From Candidatus Tanganyikabacteria bacterium (lineage in GTDB: Bacteria; Cyanobacteriota; Sericytochromatia; S15B-MN24; VGJW01): a stretch of DNA of 64,000 nt. Under the pieces are notes generated by a model. That model ran no database searches. It was not told where the DNA came from and worked only from the letters and a program-made list of their open reading frames with translations. A program made the translations under genes and the position numbers. Where the stretch lies: assembly GCA_016867265.1 (NCBI GenBank), contig VGJW01000013.1, positions 30,846 through 94,845 on the forward strand, read 5' to 3'. Positions 26,232 through 35,368 of the stretch are shown in pieces; positions within the stretch are counted from its first letter, which is position 1; each line of letters starts with the position of its first letter.

Positions 26232-27383
26232 ATGAAGATCCACGAGTTCCAGGCCAAGCAGGTCCTTGCCCGCCACGGCGTGCCGATTCCCCGCGGTCGC
26301 GTGGCCGCGACGCCGGATGAGTGCGCGGCCGTCGCTGCCGAGCTGGGCGGCGGGCTTTGCGTCGTCAAGGCCCAGGTTCACGTCGGTGGCCGCGGCAAGG
26401 CAGGCGGCGTCAAGCTGGCCAAGACGCCCGACGAGGCACGTCAGATGGGTGCCCAGATTCTCGGCATGGACATCAAGGGCCTGACGGTCCACAAGGTGCT
26501 CGTCGAGGAAGGCATCGCCATCGACAAGGAAATCTACCTGGGCATGATCTTGGATCGCGACAGCAAGCGCATCGTCGTGATGGTCAGCGCCGAGGGCGGC
26601 ATGGACATCGAGGAGGTCGCCGAGCACTCGCCCGAGAAGATCGCCCGCTGCACCATCAATCCGGCCCTGGGCCTGACGGACTACCAGGTGCGGCACCTGT
26701 GCTTCGGCGCCGGCCTGCCCAAGGACAAGGTCAAGGAGATCGCCGTCTTCCTCAAGGCCCTGTATCAGGCCATCACCCAGTCCGACGCCACGCTGGCCGA
26801 GATCAACCCCCTCGTCATCACCAAGGACGGCACGCTTATCGCCGCCGATGCCAAGATGGACATCGACGAGAACGCGCTCTACCGCCAGAAGGAACTCGCG
26901 CTCCTGCAGGAGTCCGAGGAGAACGATCCGATTGAAGAGGAGGCGCGTCGGCGCGGTCTGACCTATGTCCATCTCGATGGTGACATCGGCATCATCGGCA
27001 ACGGCGCCGGCCTGGTCATGACCAGCCTTGACGTCGTCGCCCGCGAGGGCGGCAAGGCGGCCAACTTCCTCGACATCGGCGGCGGCGCCAAGGCCGAGGT
27101 CGTGCGCAACGCCCTCGAGGTCGTCCTGCTCGAGCCCAAGGTCAAGGGTGTCGTCATCAATATCTTCGGGGGCATCACGCGGTGTGACGAGGTGGCCAAA
27201 GGGGTCATCGACGCCGCAGGCAAGCTGGACATCAAGGTTCCCGTGGTCGTCCGGCTCGAGGGTACCTCGGTCGAGGAAGGCAAGAAGCTGCTGGCCGAGT
27301 CCGGCCTCAACCTAGTGCCGGCCGGATCGATGCGCGAGGCCGCTGCCAAGGTCGTCGAGCTCGCCTACGCGGGCGGCCGTTAA
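26232..27383 (+). CDS. sucC: Succinyl-CoA synthetase, beta subunit (ADP/GDP-forming)
   Basis: A 383-residue ATP-grasp subunit that, with SucD, converts succinyl-CoA to succinate while making ATP or GTP. It starts MKIHEFQAKQVLARHGVPIP after GAGGAGGG. It contains LCVVKAQVHVGGRGKAGGVK, the metal-site string NPLVITKDGTLIAADAKMDI and the C-terminal CoA-ligase part NGAGLVMTSLDVVAREGG with GGITRCDEVAKGVI. Length and order are normal. About 40 bases separate it from mce, so it is part of the propionyl-CoA to succinate operon. Nucleotide preference (ADP or GDP) cannot be told by eye. Confidence 0.96.
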   Translation: MKIHEFQAKQVLARHGVPIPRGRVAATPDECAAVAAELGGGLCVVKAQVHVGGRGKAGGVKLAKTPDEARQMGAQILGMDIKGLTVHKVLVEEGIAIDKEIYLGMILDRDSKRIVVMVSAEGGMDIEEVAEHSPEKIARCTINPALGLTDYQVRHLCFGAGLPKDKVKEIAVFLKALYQAITQSDATLAEINPLVITKDGTLIAADAKMDIDENALYRQKELALLQESEENDPIEEEARRRGLTYVHLDGDIGIIGNGAGLVMTSLDVVAREGGKAANFLDIGGGAKAEVVRNALEVVLLEPKVKGVVINIFGGITRCDEVAKGVIDAAGKLDIKVPVVVRLEGTSVEEGKKLLAESGLNLVPAGSMREAAAKVVELAYAGGR

Positions 27384-27407
27384 GGTCGCCGGGAGATTCC
27401 AGACAAT

Positions 27408-28307
27408 ATGAGCATCTTCATCAATCATGAGACCCGCGTCCTCGTTCAGGGCTTGACCGGCCGCGAGGGGCGCTTCCATTCCGAGCAGATGATCGCCTAC
27501 GGCACCCAGGTCGTGGGCGGCGTCACGCCCGGCAAGGGCGGGACCACCGAGCTGGGCGTGCCCATGTTCGACACCGTCGGCCAGGCGCGTGCCGCCACGG
27601 GGGCTGATGCCTCGATCATCTTCGTACCGCCTGCGGGCGCCGCGGATGCCATCCTCGAGGCCATTGACGCCGGTATGCCGCTCGTTATCTGCATCACCGA
27701 GGGCGTCCCCACTCAGGACATGGTGCGGGTCTACGAGGTGCTGCGCCACACCGAGACCCGCCTGATCGGACCGAACTGCCCCGGCGTGATCACGCCCGGC
27801 GGGTGCAAGATGGGCATCATGCCCGGACATATCTTCAAGCCGGGCATCGTCGGGATGGTCTCGCGTTCGGGCACCCTGACCTACGAACTGGCCAAGAACC
27901 TCTCGGATCGGGCCCTGGGCCAGTCCACGGTCGTGGGCATCGGTGGAGACCCCATCATCGGCACCGCGTTCATCGACGTGATGAAGGCCTTCGAGAACGA
28001 CCCCGCGACCGAGATTTGCGTGCTGGCGGGTGAGATCGGCGGCTCGGACGAGGAGACGGCAGCGGCCTACATCAAGACCATGACGAAACCCGTCATCGGC
28101 TTCATCTCCGGCCGTACTGCGCCTCCGGGCAAGCGCATGGGCCACGCCGGCGCCATCGTCTCGGGCAACAAGGGCACGGCCCAAGCCAAGGTAGATGCGC
28201 TCGAAGCCGCAGGCGTCAAGGTTGCGGCGACCACCGACGAGGTGGGTGAGTTGGTCGAGAAGACCCTTCGTGAGAAGGGGCGCCTGCCCGCTGCCGCTGC
28301 CCGCTGA
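27408..28307 (+). CDS. sucD: Succinyl-CoA synthetase, alpha subunit
   Basis: A 299-residue CoA-binding subunit carrying the phosphohistidine. The CoA-binding fold begins [18 protein letters not shown]. The helix and catalytic loop [19 protein letters not shown] is followed by [14 protein letters not shown]. His246 in [12 protein letters not shown] sits at the same position as the phosphorylated histidine of the E. coli enzyme. The gap to sucC is 24 bases with GGGAGA as ribosome site. It completes the conversion of methylmalonyl-CoA-derived succinyl-CoA to succinate. Confidence 0.97.
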   Translation: MSIFINHETRVLVQGLTGREGRFHSEQMIAYGTQVVGGVTPGKGGTTELGVPMFDTVGQARAATGADASIIFVPPAGAADAILEAIDAGMPLVICITEGVPTQDMVRVYEVLRHTETRLIGPNCPGVITPGGCKMGIMPGHIFKPGIVGMVSRSGTLTYELAKNLSDRALGQSTVVGIGGDPIIGTAFIDVMKAFENDPATEICVLAGEIGGSDEETAAAYIKTMTKPVIGFISGRTAPPGKRMGHAGAIVSGNKGTAQAKVDALEAAGVKVAATTDEVGELVEKTLREKGRLPAAAAR

Positions 28308-28326
28308 TCCTCGACGTCGTCACCCT

Positions 28327-29334
28327 ATGATGACCTCTTCCCAGGTCCTGGCCCGGGAGGGGGTCTCCGCTTGGGTTCGTGACGCGACAGGGGTGCACGC
28401 GCTGCCTGCCGACGCGATCGGTAGGCAGGAGGGCTGGCCGCTTGGTCCCGATCGTCTGCTTTGGCTGGATTTGGCCCATCCGACGCGGGATGTGCTGGAT
28501 GCGCTTTCCGCCGCATTCGATCTGCATGGCCTTGCAGTCGAGGACTGCCTGCATGTTGGCCAGAGGCCCAAGTTCGAGGTCTACGATGGCCACGTGTTCA
28601 TGGTCATGCATCATCCCCATGGTATCGACCGGGGGCGGGACCGTGTGCAACTGGGCGAGATCGAGACCTTCGTCGGTCCGGGATGGCTGATCACGACGCA
28701 CCAAGGAGCGCTCGAGGTCATGGACGAGGTACGGGCTCGTTGGGCCATCAGTCCAGATGCGCTGACCTGCGGGATGCCCCACTTGGCCTACATGCTGCTG
28801 GACACGGTCGTCGACGCCTATTTCCCGGTTCTGGACCATTTCGAGGATCGGTTGGCCGACCTGGATGAAGAGGTCTTCGTCCGCACGGACGAGCGGCTGC
28901 TGATGAGGGTGTTTCGGCTGAAGCGCGAGTTGCTTGCCCTGCGGCGCCTGGTCGGGCCCCTGCGGGACGCCGTCCTCTTGTTCATTCGCCGTGAGGGTGC
29001 GGACGTCAGTCGTACGACGCAGACCCACCTGCAGGATGTCTACGACCATCTCGTGCGCCTCGCCGACCACATGGACCTGTTTCGGGACCTGGCTATGGGC
29101 GTGCAGGATGCCCACCTGTCGATGCTCGCCAATCGGACCAACGACACCATGAAGCGTCTGACGGCACTGTCGACGGCGCTGATGACAGCGACACTCATCG
29201 CGGCGATCTACGGGATGAATTTCGATCGGATGCCCGAATTGCACTGGCCCTGGGGCTATCCGTGGGCGCTGGCCCTGATGGTCGTCGTGACCGGCGTTGT
29301 GCTGGGTCTGTTTCGCTGGAGGAAGTACCTGTGA
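28327..29334 (+). CDS. corA: CorA-family divalent metal ion transporter
   Basis: A 335-residue CorA/MIT protein that forms a pentameric Mg2+ (or Co2+/Ni2+) channel in the inner membrane. A long cytoplasmic alpha/beta and helical domain precedes two C-terminal transmembrane helices, with the hallmark YGMNF at the end of the first (LMTATLIAAIYGMNF). A basic C-terminus follows (RWRKYL). Start ATG 28327 is the first of two adjacent ATG codons. It follows sucD by 19 bases. Cobalt uptake would suit the several B12 enzymes of this region, but Mg2+ is the default substrate and cannot be distinguished here. Confidence 0.92.
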   Translation: MMTSSQVLAREGVSAWVRDATGVHALPADAIGRQEGWPLGPDRLLWLDLAHPTRDVLDALSAAFDLHGLAVEDCLHVGQRPKFEVYDGHVFMVMHHPHGIDRGRDRVQLGEIETFVGPGWLITTHQGALEVMDEVRARWAISPDALTCGMPHLAYMLLDTVVDAYFPVLDHFEDRLADLDEEVFVRTDERLLMRVFRLKRELLALRRLVGPLRDAVLLFIRREGADVSRTTQTHLQDVYDHLVRLADHMDLFRDLAMGVQDAHLSMLANRTNDTMKRLTALSTALMTATLIAAIYGMNFDRMPELHWPWGYPWALALMVVVTGVVLGLFRWRKYL

Positions 29335-30533
29335 GGAAGACCTTGCTGCCGGTGGTCCTGGCGACATCGCTACTGGGAACAGCCCTGTCGGGGACGCCCG
29401 GTGTGGCTGCGCCGGAGGCCCCCCGCGCCCGGTTGCGCGATCTGGGCATCGTCATCGGGGACCACCCCACGGGCCCCTTCAATGCCCTGACGGATGTCCC
29501 CGGGGTGACGGTCGGCCACGTCACGCTCGTGCGTGGCGAGGGTCGTCTCGTGCCCGGCAAGGGCCCGGTGCGAACCGGCATCACGGCGATCCTGCCGCGT
29601 CCCGATCCCTGGCACCGCAAGCTGCCGGCCGCCGTGGACGTCCTGAACGGCAATGGCGAGATGACGGGCACCCACTGGATTCGCGAGTCCGGCTGGCTCG
29701 AGACGCCGATTGTCCTGACGGACACGCTCTCGGTAGGCAAGGTCACGGATGGTGTCGTCGACTGGATGGCCGCGCACTTCCCGGGCATGGGCCGTGACGA
29801 GGACGTCGTGCTGCCGGTCGTCGCCGAATGTGATGACGGTTTCCTGAACGACCAGTTGGGGCGCCATGTGACCTCGGCTGACGTTGCAGCTGCCCTCGAT
29901 GGGGCGCGTGGAGGCCCGGTCCAGGAAGGTGCCGTGGGTGCGGGAACCGGGATGATGTCCTACGGATTCAAGGGCGGCATCGGCACGGCGTCGCGTGTGG
30001 CGACCCTGGGCAGTGTCCGATACACCGTGGGCGCCTTGGTCAACACCAACATGGGGCGCCGGCCCGAGCTCACGGTTGCCGGGGTGCGGGTCGGCAAGGC
30101 CATCCGGGATCTGATGCCCGTCCGTCGGCCCAGCGAAGGCTCAATCATCGTGGTGCTCGCGACGGATGCCCCGATGGATGCCCAGCAATTGCAGCGGCTG
30201 GCGAGGCGTGCAACGCTCGGTATTGCCCGCACCGGGGCGCCGGCCCATCATTCGTCGGGGGACCTGGTGCTTGCCTTCTCGACAGGGTCCGAGATCCCGA
30301 TGGACATGCCGGATCCCCCCTTGCTTCGGGCGGAGCGCCTGCACCCGGCAGCTGCTGACGCCCTGTTCATGCCGGCTGTCGAGGCTGTTGAGGAATCGAT
30401 TCTGAATGCGCTTTGCATGGCGCGGACCACCAAGGGCCGGGATGGTCATCTCGCCCACGCCTTGCCCCTCGACCGTCTTGTTGCCCTGCTCAAGAGCCCA
30501 CCGCCCGTTGCTCCGATGGAAGGAAATCCCTGA
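29331..30533 (+). CDS. P1-family (DmpA/BapA-like) N-terminal nucleophile aminopeptidase, exported
   Basis: A 400-residue protein with a signal peptide (LLPVVLATSLLGTALS). The body matches DmpA-type L-aminopeptidase/D-esterases: DVPGVTVGHVTLVRGEG, LNGNGEMTGTHWIRESGWLE, GAGTGMMSYGFKGGIGTASR and then RRPSEGSIIVVLATDAP. In this family autocleavage occurs before a conserved Ser, which by alignment is Ser271 after Gly270. That would give a beta subunit of about 130 residues, as in DmpA. The GTG start overlaps the corA stop region (CTGTGA). Substrates could be D- or beta-peptides. Placement beside beta-amino-acid (beta-lysine) metabolism is suggestive but unproven. Confidence 0.88.
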   Translation: MRKTLLPVVLATSLLGTALSGTPGVAAPEAPRARLRDLGIVIGDHPTGPFNALTDVPGVTVGHVTLVRGEGRLVPGKGPVRTGITAILPRPDPWHRKLPAAVDVLNGNGEMTGTHWIRESGWLETPIVLTDTLSVGKVTDGVVDWMAAHFPGMGRDEDVVLPVVAECDDGFLNDQLGRHVTSADVAAALDGARGGPVQEGAVGAGTGMMSYGFKGGIGTASRVATLGSVRYTVGALVNTNMGRRPELTVAGVRVGKAIRDLMPVRRPSEGSIIVVLATDAPMDAQQLQRLARRATLGIARTGAPAHHSSGDLVLAFSTGSEIPMDMPDPPLLRAERLHPAAADALFMPAVEAVEESILNALCMARTTKGRDGHLAHALPLDRLVALLKSPPPVAPMEGNP

Positions 30534-31747
30534 TGAAAGCGATGCATGCCCTGCTGGCCGCCAGCCTGACGGTGATGGCCATGGTTCCCGTGGCCGAGGC
30601 CCAGGTGCCGCGCAGCCTGGTCTCGCGGCTGATGCCCGGCCTGGACCAGCGCGTCGTCCTGGTGGCGGGGACTCCGCTGTCCGACGGAACCCGTTACCTG
30701 CCCCAAAATGACCTGACGGCCTGGTTCCCGGGCAAGGCCGGCACCGGCATCCTGATGGTCGGACACGAGCTTCGTGCGGGTGCCGAAGGGGGTGTCGGCG
30801 GGGCCTTCTCCCGGCTCGAGGTACGTCGGACGCGGGGCAAGGACGGCCTCGATTTCGTCGTCACGGGGGGGCAGCGGTGGGCGCAGGGCATGCACAACAA
30901 CTGTGCCGGAGGCGTGACGCCCTGGGGTACCGTGCTGTCCGGGGAGGAGTATCCCATTCGGGCGCTGCCCGAGACCGATTGGGCGGCGATTGGCAAGCCA
31001 CCCTACGCGGCCAACTCGCCCATCCTGGCCTACGGCTGGATCCAGGAGATCGATCCCGGGGCCAATGAGCCCTCTGCCCGATTGAAGACCCGCAAGGCCA
31101 TGGGCCGATTCAGCCACGAGGCAGCGGCCGTTGCGGACTTGCGCACGGTGTACATGACCGAGGATGACGCCGATGGGCATCTGTATCGCTTTACGGCCAA
31201 GCGGCCGCGCGACCTCTCCGAGGGAAGGCTCGAGGCCCTGGATGTGCGCGGGCGGCGCTGGATCACGCTGGCTGACCCCGGGAACGCCTCGTGGGAGGCG
31301 ACCCGCAAGGGGGCCACGCTCTTCCAGCGACTCGAGGACGTGCAGATCGGCCCGGACCGCGCCGTCTGGTTTGCCGAGACGGGCATGCCCGAGAAGGGCG
31401 ATCCTTATGGGCGGGTTCATCGTCTGGACCCCCGGACGCTGGAGTTGCGCACGGTTGTCGCGGGGGACGGACGCAGGCTGGCCAATCCGGACAATCTGGC
31501 TTTCGACCGCAAGGGGCGTCTCTATATCTGCGAGGACCAGAACCAGGAGAATTACGACAGCTACGGTGACAACCAGATCCTGCGTTGGAACCAGCAGGAT
31601 GGTTCCCTGACGGAGGTCCTGGCCATCGGCGGCGCTGCGGAGCCCAGTGGACCTTCGTTCCTTGGCGAGGACGACAGCCTCGTCTTTACGGTGATGGCCG
31701 GACGGGCAAGCCAACTGGTGCACGTCTGGGGTGCGCCGCTGCTCTGA
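30533..31747 (+). CDS. DUF839 (PhoX-like) exported protein
   Basis: A 404-residue protein with an N-terminal signal (ALLAASLTVMAMVPVAEAQ). Its six-bladed-propeller-like body matches the DUF839/PhoX family: MHNNCAGGVTPWGTVLSGEE, RFSHEAAAVADLRTVYMTED, LFQRLEDVQIGPDRAVWFAET and NPDNLAFDRKGRLYICEDQN. PhoX enzymes are Ca/Fe phosphatases; several active-site acidic residues appear present, but this subgroup has only general assignments and may not be a phosphatase. ATG 30533 shares a base with the TGA of the P1 peptidase. The gene ends the plus-strand operon and is followed by a strong hairpin. Confidence 0.8.
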   Translation: MKAMHALLAASLTVMAMVPVAEAQVPRSLVSRLMPGLDQRVVLVAGTPLSDGTRYLPQNDLTAWFPGKAGTGILMVGHELRAGAEGGVGGAFSRLEVRRTRGKDGLDFVVTGGQRWAQGMHNNCAGGVTPWGTVLSGEEYPIRALPETDWAAIGKPPYAANSPILAYGWIQEIDPGANEPSARLKTRKAMGRFSHEAAAVADLRTVYMTEDDADGHLYRFTAKRPRDLSEGRLEALDVRGRRWITLADPGNASWEATRKGATLFQRLEDVQIGPDRAVWFAETGMPEKGDPYGRVHRLDPRTLELRTVVAGDGRRLANPDNLAFDRKGRLYICEDQNQENYDSYGDNQILRWNQQDGSLTEVLAIGGAAEPSGPSFLGEDDSLVFTVMAGRASQLVHVWGAPLL

Positions 31748-31776
31748 ACTACCGCAGGATTTCTTGATCCCCATGC

Positions 31777-31810
31777 CGAATCGGCCTCCCGGGGGTGGGA
31801 GGCCGATTCG
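31777..31810. terminator. 14-bp perfect hairpin between convergent genes, likely bidirectional terminator
   Basis: Arms 31777-31790 and 31797-31810 are perfectly complementary (CGAATCGGCCTCCC and its complement) with a six-base loop GGGGGT. It lies between the DUF839 stop (31747) and the stop of the minus-strand lipoprotein (31825). Neither side is followed by a clear run of T, so it is a hairpin without a classical U-tract. The position between two gene ends is the main support. Confidence 0.7.
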
Positions 31811-31824
31811 ACGTTGGGGTAGGG

Positions 31825-32856
31825 CTACTTGACGACCACGGCGTCGAGGACGGGGGCATCGAAGCCGTCGCTGCCGAGGTAGTAGTCGTAGGTGAAGTTG
31901 AAGCGAACCTTGACTGCGGCGGCACGGGGCAGGTCGGCCCTGACGTTGGTCCACGCGGGCTGGGTGCCCGGTGCGGACCACACGGCGGTCCAGGTGGCGC
32001 CGTTGTCCGTCGAGGCCTCGACAGCGAAGGTCGCGGTCTTGAAGTAGTACTGCTTGGTGAACTTGCCGTAGGCAAAGCTGACCTTGGGGGCGGCGAGGGC
32101 GCTGGTGTTGATGGCGTTCTTCAGCGTCAGCGTGTAAGCGCCTGGGGCCGTGACCTTGCCGTCAGCACCGCCGGCCGTCGCGCCCTTGGTGCCAGCCTGG
32201 GCGGCGGCAGCGCTGCTGTTCCAGCCGGTGCCGGGCGTGACATCCGTCAGGTATGCAGGCTTGGCATAGGCGGCATTGAAGGCGCCGAGACCGTTCTCGA
32301 AGCTCTCGTCCACGAGGGTCCCGGCCGCAGGCGGCGTGGTCGGGCTGGTGGAGGGTGCGGGGGAAGGCTGCGTGTAGACGACATCGCCATCGACAAGCGT
32401 CAGGTCGACACCGAGTCCGGCGGACGAGACGACGGTGGGCTGCAGCTTGAGCGTGAGCTTGACGGTGGTCGTCTGGCCGGCCAGGAGGTCAACGTTGCCC
32501 TGCTCGACGGTGCCGATGGGCTGGGAAGCTGCATTGAGCCCCTCGACCTTGATGACAGCCTTGCCGGGGGCGAGGTTGTCCATCGCCATGTCGGCACCCT
32601 TGGCCACGGTCTTGGAGACGGGTGCACCCGACGCTGGCGTGACGGTCAGGCGGATGGAGGCCACCTCGGCTACGGTTGCCTGGGTCCGGTAGGCTGATGC
32701 CTCGCTCAGGACGAGCCGGATGCCCGCCATCTGCAGGGCAGGGGCGGCCGCCAGGGTCTGGGCGTAGGCGTAGCGGCTGGGAGCCACCTGCGTCGTCGCC
32801 CCGCAGCCCACGAGGGCGACGGCGGCGAGGGGCAGCAGGGTCCAGAGCTTCGACAT
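31825..32856 (-). CDS. Predicted lipoprotein with beta-sandwich domains
   Basis: A 343-residue product. Start ATG 32856 is preceded by GAAGAGGATC. The signal peptide LWTLLPLAAVALVGC gives a lipobox at Cys18. Residues 50-160 form a beta-rich domain (LAPGKAVIKVEGLN, TVKLTLKLQ), then a Pro/Ser/Thr linker. A C-terminal jelly-roll-like domain (DESFENGLGAFN... VSFAYGKFTKQYYF... RFNFTYDYYLGSDGFDAPVLDAVVV) follows. The last part resembles choice-of-anchor or MAM/laminin-G-type sandwiches that bind sugars or proteins. No catalytic motif is seen. The gene is monocistronic between two hairpins. Confidence 0.75.
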   Translation of the reverse strand: MSKLWTLLPLAAVALVGCGATTQVAPSRYAYAQTLAAAPALQMAGIRLVLSEASAYRTQATVAEVASIRLTVTPASGAPVSKTVAKGADMAMDNLAPGKAVIKVEGLNAASQPIGTVEQGNVDLLAGQTTTVKLTLKLQPTVVSSAGLGVDLTLVDGDVVYTQPSPAPSTSPTTPPAAGTLVDESFENGLGAFNAAYAKPAYLTDVTPGTGWNSSAAAAQAGTKGATAGGADGKVTAPGAYTLTLKNAINTSALAAPKVSFAYGKFTKQYYFKTATFAVEASTDNGATWTAVWSAPGTQPAWTNVRADLPRAAAVKVRFNFTYDYYLGSDGFDAPVLDAVVVK

Positions 32857-32952
32857 CTTCAGATCCTCTTCGGGGAGGGGTGATGCTTCTGTTGTCGGGC
32901 GGGCCGTCGCGGGCATTCTTGTGACGCACTCAAGTCGAGGTTAAGGTGCGAA

Positions 32953-32985
32953 GAAGCCCCCTCCGCGCGTAGCGGAGAGGGCTTC
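32953..32985 (-). terminator. Hairpin after the GldA/GldG ABC operon
   Basis: Arms 32953-32966 (GAAGCCCCCTCCGC) and 32972-32985 pair over 14 positions with one mismatch and a five-base loop. It starts 16 bases past the stop of the DUF4340 gene (33002), so on the minus strand it can end the ABC operon. It also lies upstream of the minus-strand lipoprotein, isolating that gene from read-through. No long T-run follows. Confidence 0.65.
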
Positions 32986-33001
32986 AGTCGGAAGCGGACG
33001 A

Positions 33002-33685
33002 CTACTTCGAGGCCGGTGCGCTCGTTGCAGCCGGTGATGCCGCGGCAGCCGGGCTGGGCGACGGCGTCGGCGCCGGGGTCGGGGCAGGAGAGGCCACGGG
33101 GGGCTGGTCTACCAGCTTGCGGATGGTGTCGAGCTTGTGGGAGGCAATCAGGTAGACCTTGGAGCCATCGACTGCCTTGACGTAGTTGCCCTGGCCGGAG
33201 ATGGCCTTCTTGCCGAACTGCATGCCGTGGGCGACCTTGCCCTTGCCATCAAGCAGGCGAACTTCGACGCTGGGCGAGGACAGCTCGTACTCCGTCAGGT
33301 CCTTGGGTGCCTCGTCGACGACACGGACGGCCACGGGGCGCTTGATGTCCGTGTAGGCGTTGTCCCATTCATACGTGAGCCCACGATCCAGCTTGCCCTC
33401 GGCGTGCCACGTGGGCTGGGCCGGCGTCGCGAGCGGGTCCGGCGTTACATCCGGGCTTGCCTTGGGCGTGGGTTGGGGATCCTTGCGCACGTAGCGCATC
33501 GACTTGCCACCTGCCGCCACCTCGATGGTGCGGATGTCTTCCATCTGGCGATCCGAAAGCGTCCATACGGCCACAGTCTCTTCCTGGCCGGGCTGGTAGT
33601 CCCGCTTGTTCTCCACGAGGAAGACATAGGCGGCGATACCGGCCGTAAGTGCCCCAAGGATTAGGGTGTTGCGCCACTTTTGCAT
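33002..33685 (-). CDS. DUF4340-family protein, last gene of the GldA/GldG-type ABC operon
   Basis: A 227-residue product from ATG 33685 with an excellent GGAGGAGGT ribosome site. There is one N-terminal transmembrane helix (TLILGALTAGIAAYVFLV). A beta-rich region (IRTIEVAAGGKSMRYVRKDP, SPSVEVRLLDGKGKVAHGMQFGKK) matches the DUF4340 style of proteins encoded after GldG. The tail is a low-complexity Pro/Ala/Thr/Ser run of about 30 residues. It is shorter than many DUF4340 proteins (300-400 residues), with only one beta-lobe. It follows gldG with four bases between. The role in the transporter is unknown. Confidence 0.7.
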   Translation of the reverse strand: MQKWRNTLILGALTAGIAAYVFLVENKRDYQPGQEETVAVWTLSDRQMEDIRTIEVAAGGKSMRYVRKDPQPTPKASPDVTPDPLATPAQPTWHAEGKLDRGLTYEWDNAYTDIKRPVAVRVVDEAPKDLTEYELSSPSVEVRLLDGKGKVAHGMQFGKKAISGQGNYVKAVDGSKVYLIASHKLDTIRKLVDQPPVASPAPTPAPTPSPSPAAAASPAATSAPASK

Positions 33686-33689
33686 CGTC

Positions 33690-35363
33690 CTACCTCCTCC
33701 GCCACCAAACGACACCACCCAGGACCAAAAGGGCCAGCGGGGGCAGCACCACCGTGCCGTAGAACAGGGATTGCTGCGTCGAACCCAGCAGGGTGACAGT
33801 GCGGCTCTCCTGATTCTTGGGGGCGATGGAAACCAGCGTCTCGTCCTCGGCCAGCCAGTTGAGGCCGGAGAGGAGGAAGTCGCTGTTGCCCACGCTGGCA
33901 TTGCGCTGGAGCATGCCGTTGACGGCGAAGTACGGCGCGGCCATCACAACGAGGCGACCGTTCCGATCCTGCTTGACGGAAGCGCTCGCGTCCTCGACGC
34001 CGGGCAACTTGCGAGACACGGCCACGGCGAGGTTGAGCGGACCCTTCAGATGCTCGCCATCCGCCAGGTTGCCGTTCTTGAGCGGCACACCCTTGGCCTC
34101 GAGCGAGGTCTTCGCCAGCACGTCGACAGTCACGCCCTCGGGCTTCTTGTCGGAGACGGTGAAGGCACCGGACTCGGGGAATACCGTCACGATGCGGTAG
34201 TTGCTGAACGACTGCGTGACGGCATGGAACTCGTACTTGACGACGGCAGGCAGCGTCGGCTGGTAGCCCATCGTGTTAGCGAGGTTCTCCTCGACCACGA
34301 GCACCGATTCGGACTTGAGACCGAAGCTGTCCTTGAGCCACGTCTCGAGGCCCGTGGGCACGCCTGGACGCACGTTCAGGAACACCTTGCCGCCCTTGCC
34401 GACGTAGGCATCGAGACTGGCGACTTCTTCCTTGGTGAAGACGGTCTTCGGGGCAGAGACGATGAGCGCCGCGGCGTCGGCGGGGATGCCCTTGCGGGTA
34501 TCGACGCGCAACCGGTCGAGGCGGTAGTTCTGCTTCTCGAGGGCCTGCTTGACCTGGGTCATGCCTTCCGCGCCAAAGTTGTCGTAGTCGAGCTCACCGT
34601 GCCCATCCACGAAGTAGATGGTTTTCTGGCTGGTGCGCGTGGCCTTGAGGATGGCCGACGTGAAGTCCTGCTCGTTGAAGCCGGTGATGGGCGTGATGTT
34701 GCCCTGATGCTCGATCACCACCGTGCCGAGCCGAATCGTGCCACTTTCCAGCACCTTGGAACGCTGCGCTTCGGGCAGGCTCTGCAGGTACCTGCGGACC
34801 TGAATCGGGTCCCGGTCGGCATCGATGGTCTTGAACGTGACTTTGTCCGGTGCGGCATAGGCATACTCGCCGAGCAGGTCCTTGTTGGCCTGCTGCGCCC
34901 TGTCGGCCGGGCTGACGAACATCGTGAGCGTGACCTTGCCCGGCAACTCGCGAAGGATCTTCTCGGTCTGCTCGGACAGCGAGAACTGGCGGTTCTCCGT
35001 GAAGTCCCACCGCTTGTGGTAGCGGGTACCCATGTAGTTGATGAAGCCCACGAGCACGACGGCGAACAGGACCTGAAGCACCAGGTTGCTGCCGGACTGG
35101 CCACGCTCGGAGGAGGCGAAGGCCTTGATGGATTCGCGGCCTTGCCAGGCCATCCCCAGCACGTACAGGCCAATGCAGGCCCAGCCGGCGTTCTGGAGGT
35201 AACCCACCGTCGGGGCGGGCACCTTGTCGACGAGGAAGCGAGAGATGATCAGGCTGCCTGCCATGCACAGCACGGCGAGGATGCCCAAGGCATTGATGGC
35301 CAGGTCAAGCATCCGGGACGAGGATCCCTGGAGCTCGACGTCGGGACTTGAGGAAGTCTGCAT
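33690..35363 (-). CDS. GldG-like ABC-system auxiliary membrane protein
   Basis: A 557-residue protein with transmembrane helices at the N-terminus (INALGILAVLCMAGSLII, AGWACIGLYVLGMAW, LVLQVLFAVVLVGFINYMG) and one at the C-terminus (LPPLALLVLGGVVWWRRR). Between them is a large periplasmic domain of the ABC-type uncharacterised auxiliary (GldG) family. It begins RWDFTENRQFSLSEQTEKIL, continues with LTMFVSPADRAQQANKDLL, and contains a glutamine-amidotransferase-like core (TIYFVDGHGELDYDNFG, AALIVSAPKTVFTKEEVASL). ATG 35363 follows the permease stop by five bases. In gliding Bacteroidetes GldA/F/G support motility; in other phyla the function is unsettled. Confidence 0.82.
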   Translation of the reverse strand: MQTSSSPDVELQGSSSRMLDLAINALGILAVLCMAGSLIISRFLVDKVPAPTVGYLQNAGWACIGLYVLGMAWQGRESIKAFASSERGQSGSNLVLQVLFAVVLVGFINYMGTRYHKRWDFTENRQFSLSEQTEKILRELPGKVTLTMFVSPADRAQQANKDLLGEYAYAAPDKVTFKTIDADRDPIQVRRYLQSLPEAQRSKVLESGTIRLGTVVIEHQGNITPITGFNEQDFTSAILKATRTSQKTIYFVDGHGELDYDNFGAEGMTQVKQALEKQNYRLDRLRVDTRKGIPADAAALIVSAPKTVFTKEEVASLDAYVGKGGKVFLNVRPGVPTGLETWLKDSFGLKSESVLVVEENLANTMGYQPTLPAVVKYEFHAVTQSFSNYRIVTVFPESGAFTVSDKKPEGVTVDVLAKTSLEAKGVPLKNGNLADGEHLKGPLNLAVAVSRKLPGVEDASASVKQDRNGRLVVMAAPYFAVNGMLQRNASVGNSDFLLSGLNWLAEDETLVSIAPKNQESRTVTLLGSTQQSLFYGTVVLPPLALLVLGGVVWWRRR

Positions 35364-35368
35364 CGGCG

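Noticed and set aside
32157..32260. Ala/Gly-rich stretch in the lipoprotein as a tandem repeat
   Set aside because: Composition bias without a repeating unit.
33666..35351. Long plus-strand open frame of 561 codons opposite the GldG-like gene
   Set aside because: It is a shadow of the GC-rich minus-strand gene; its protein is low-complexity (His/Asp/Gly/Leu-rich) and matches nothing, while the minus strand has a clear family.
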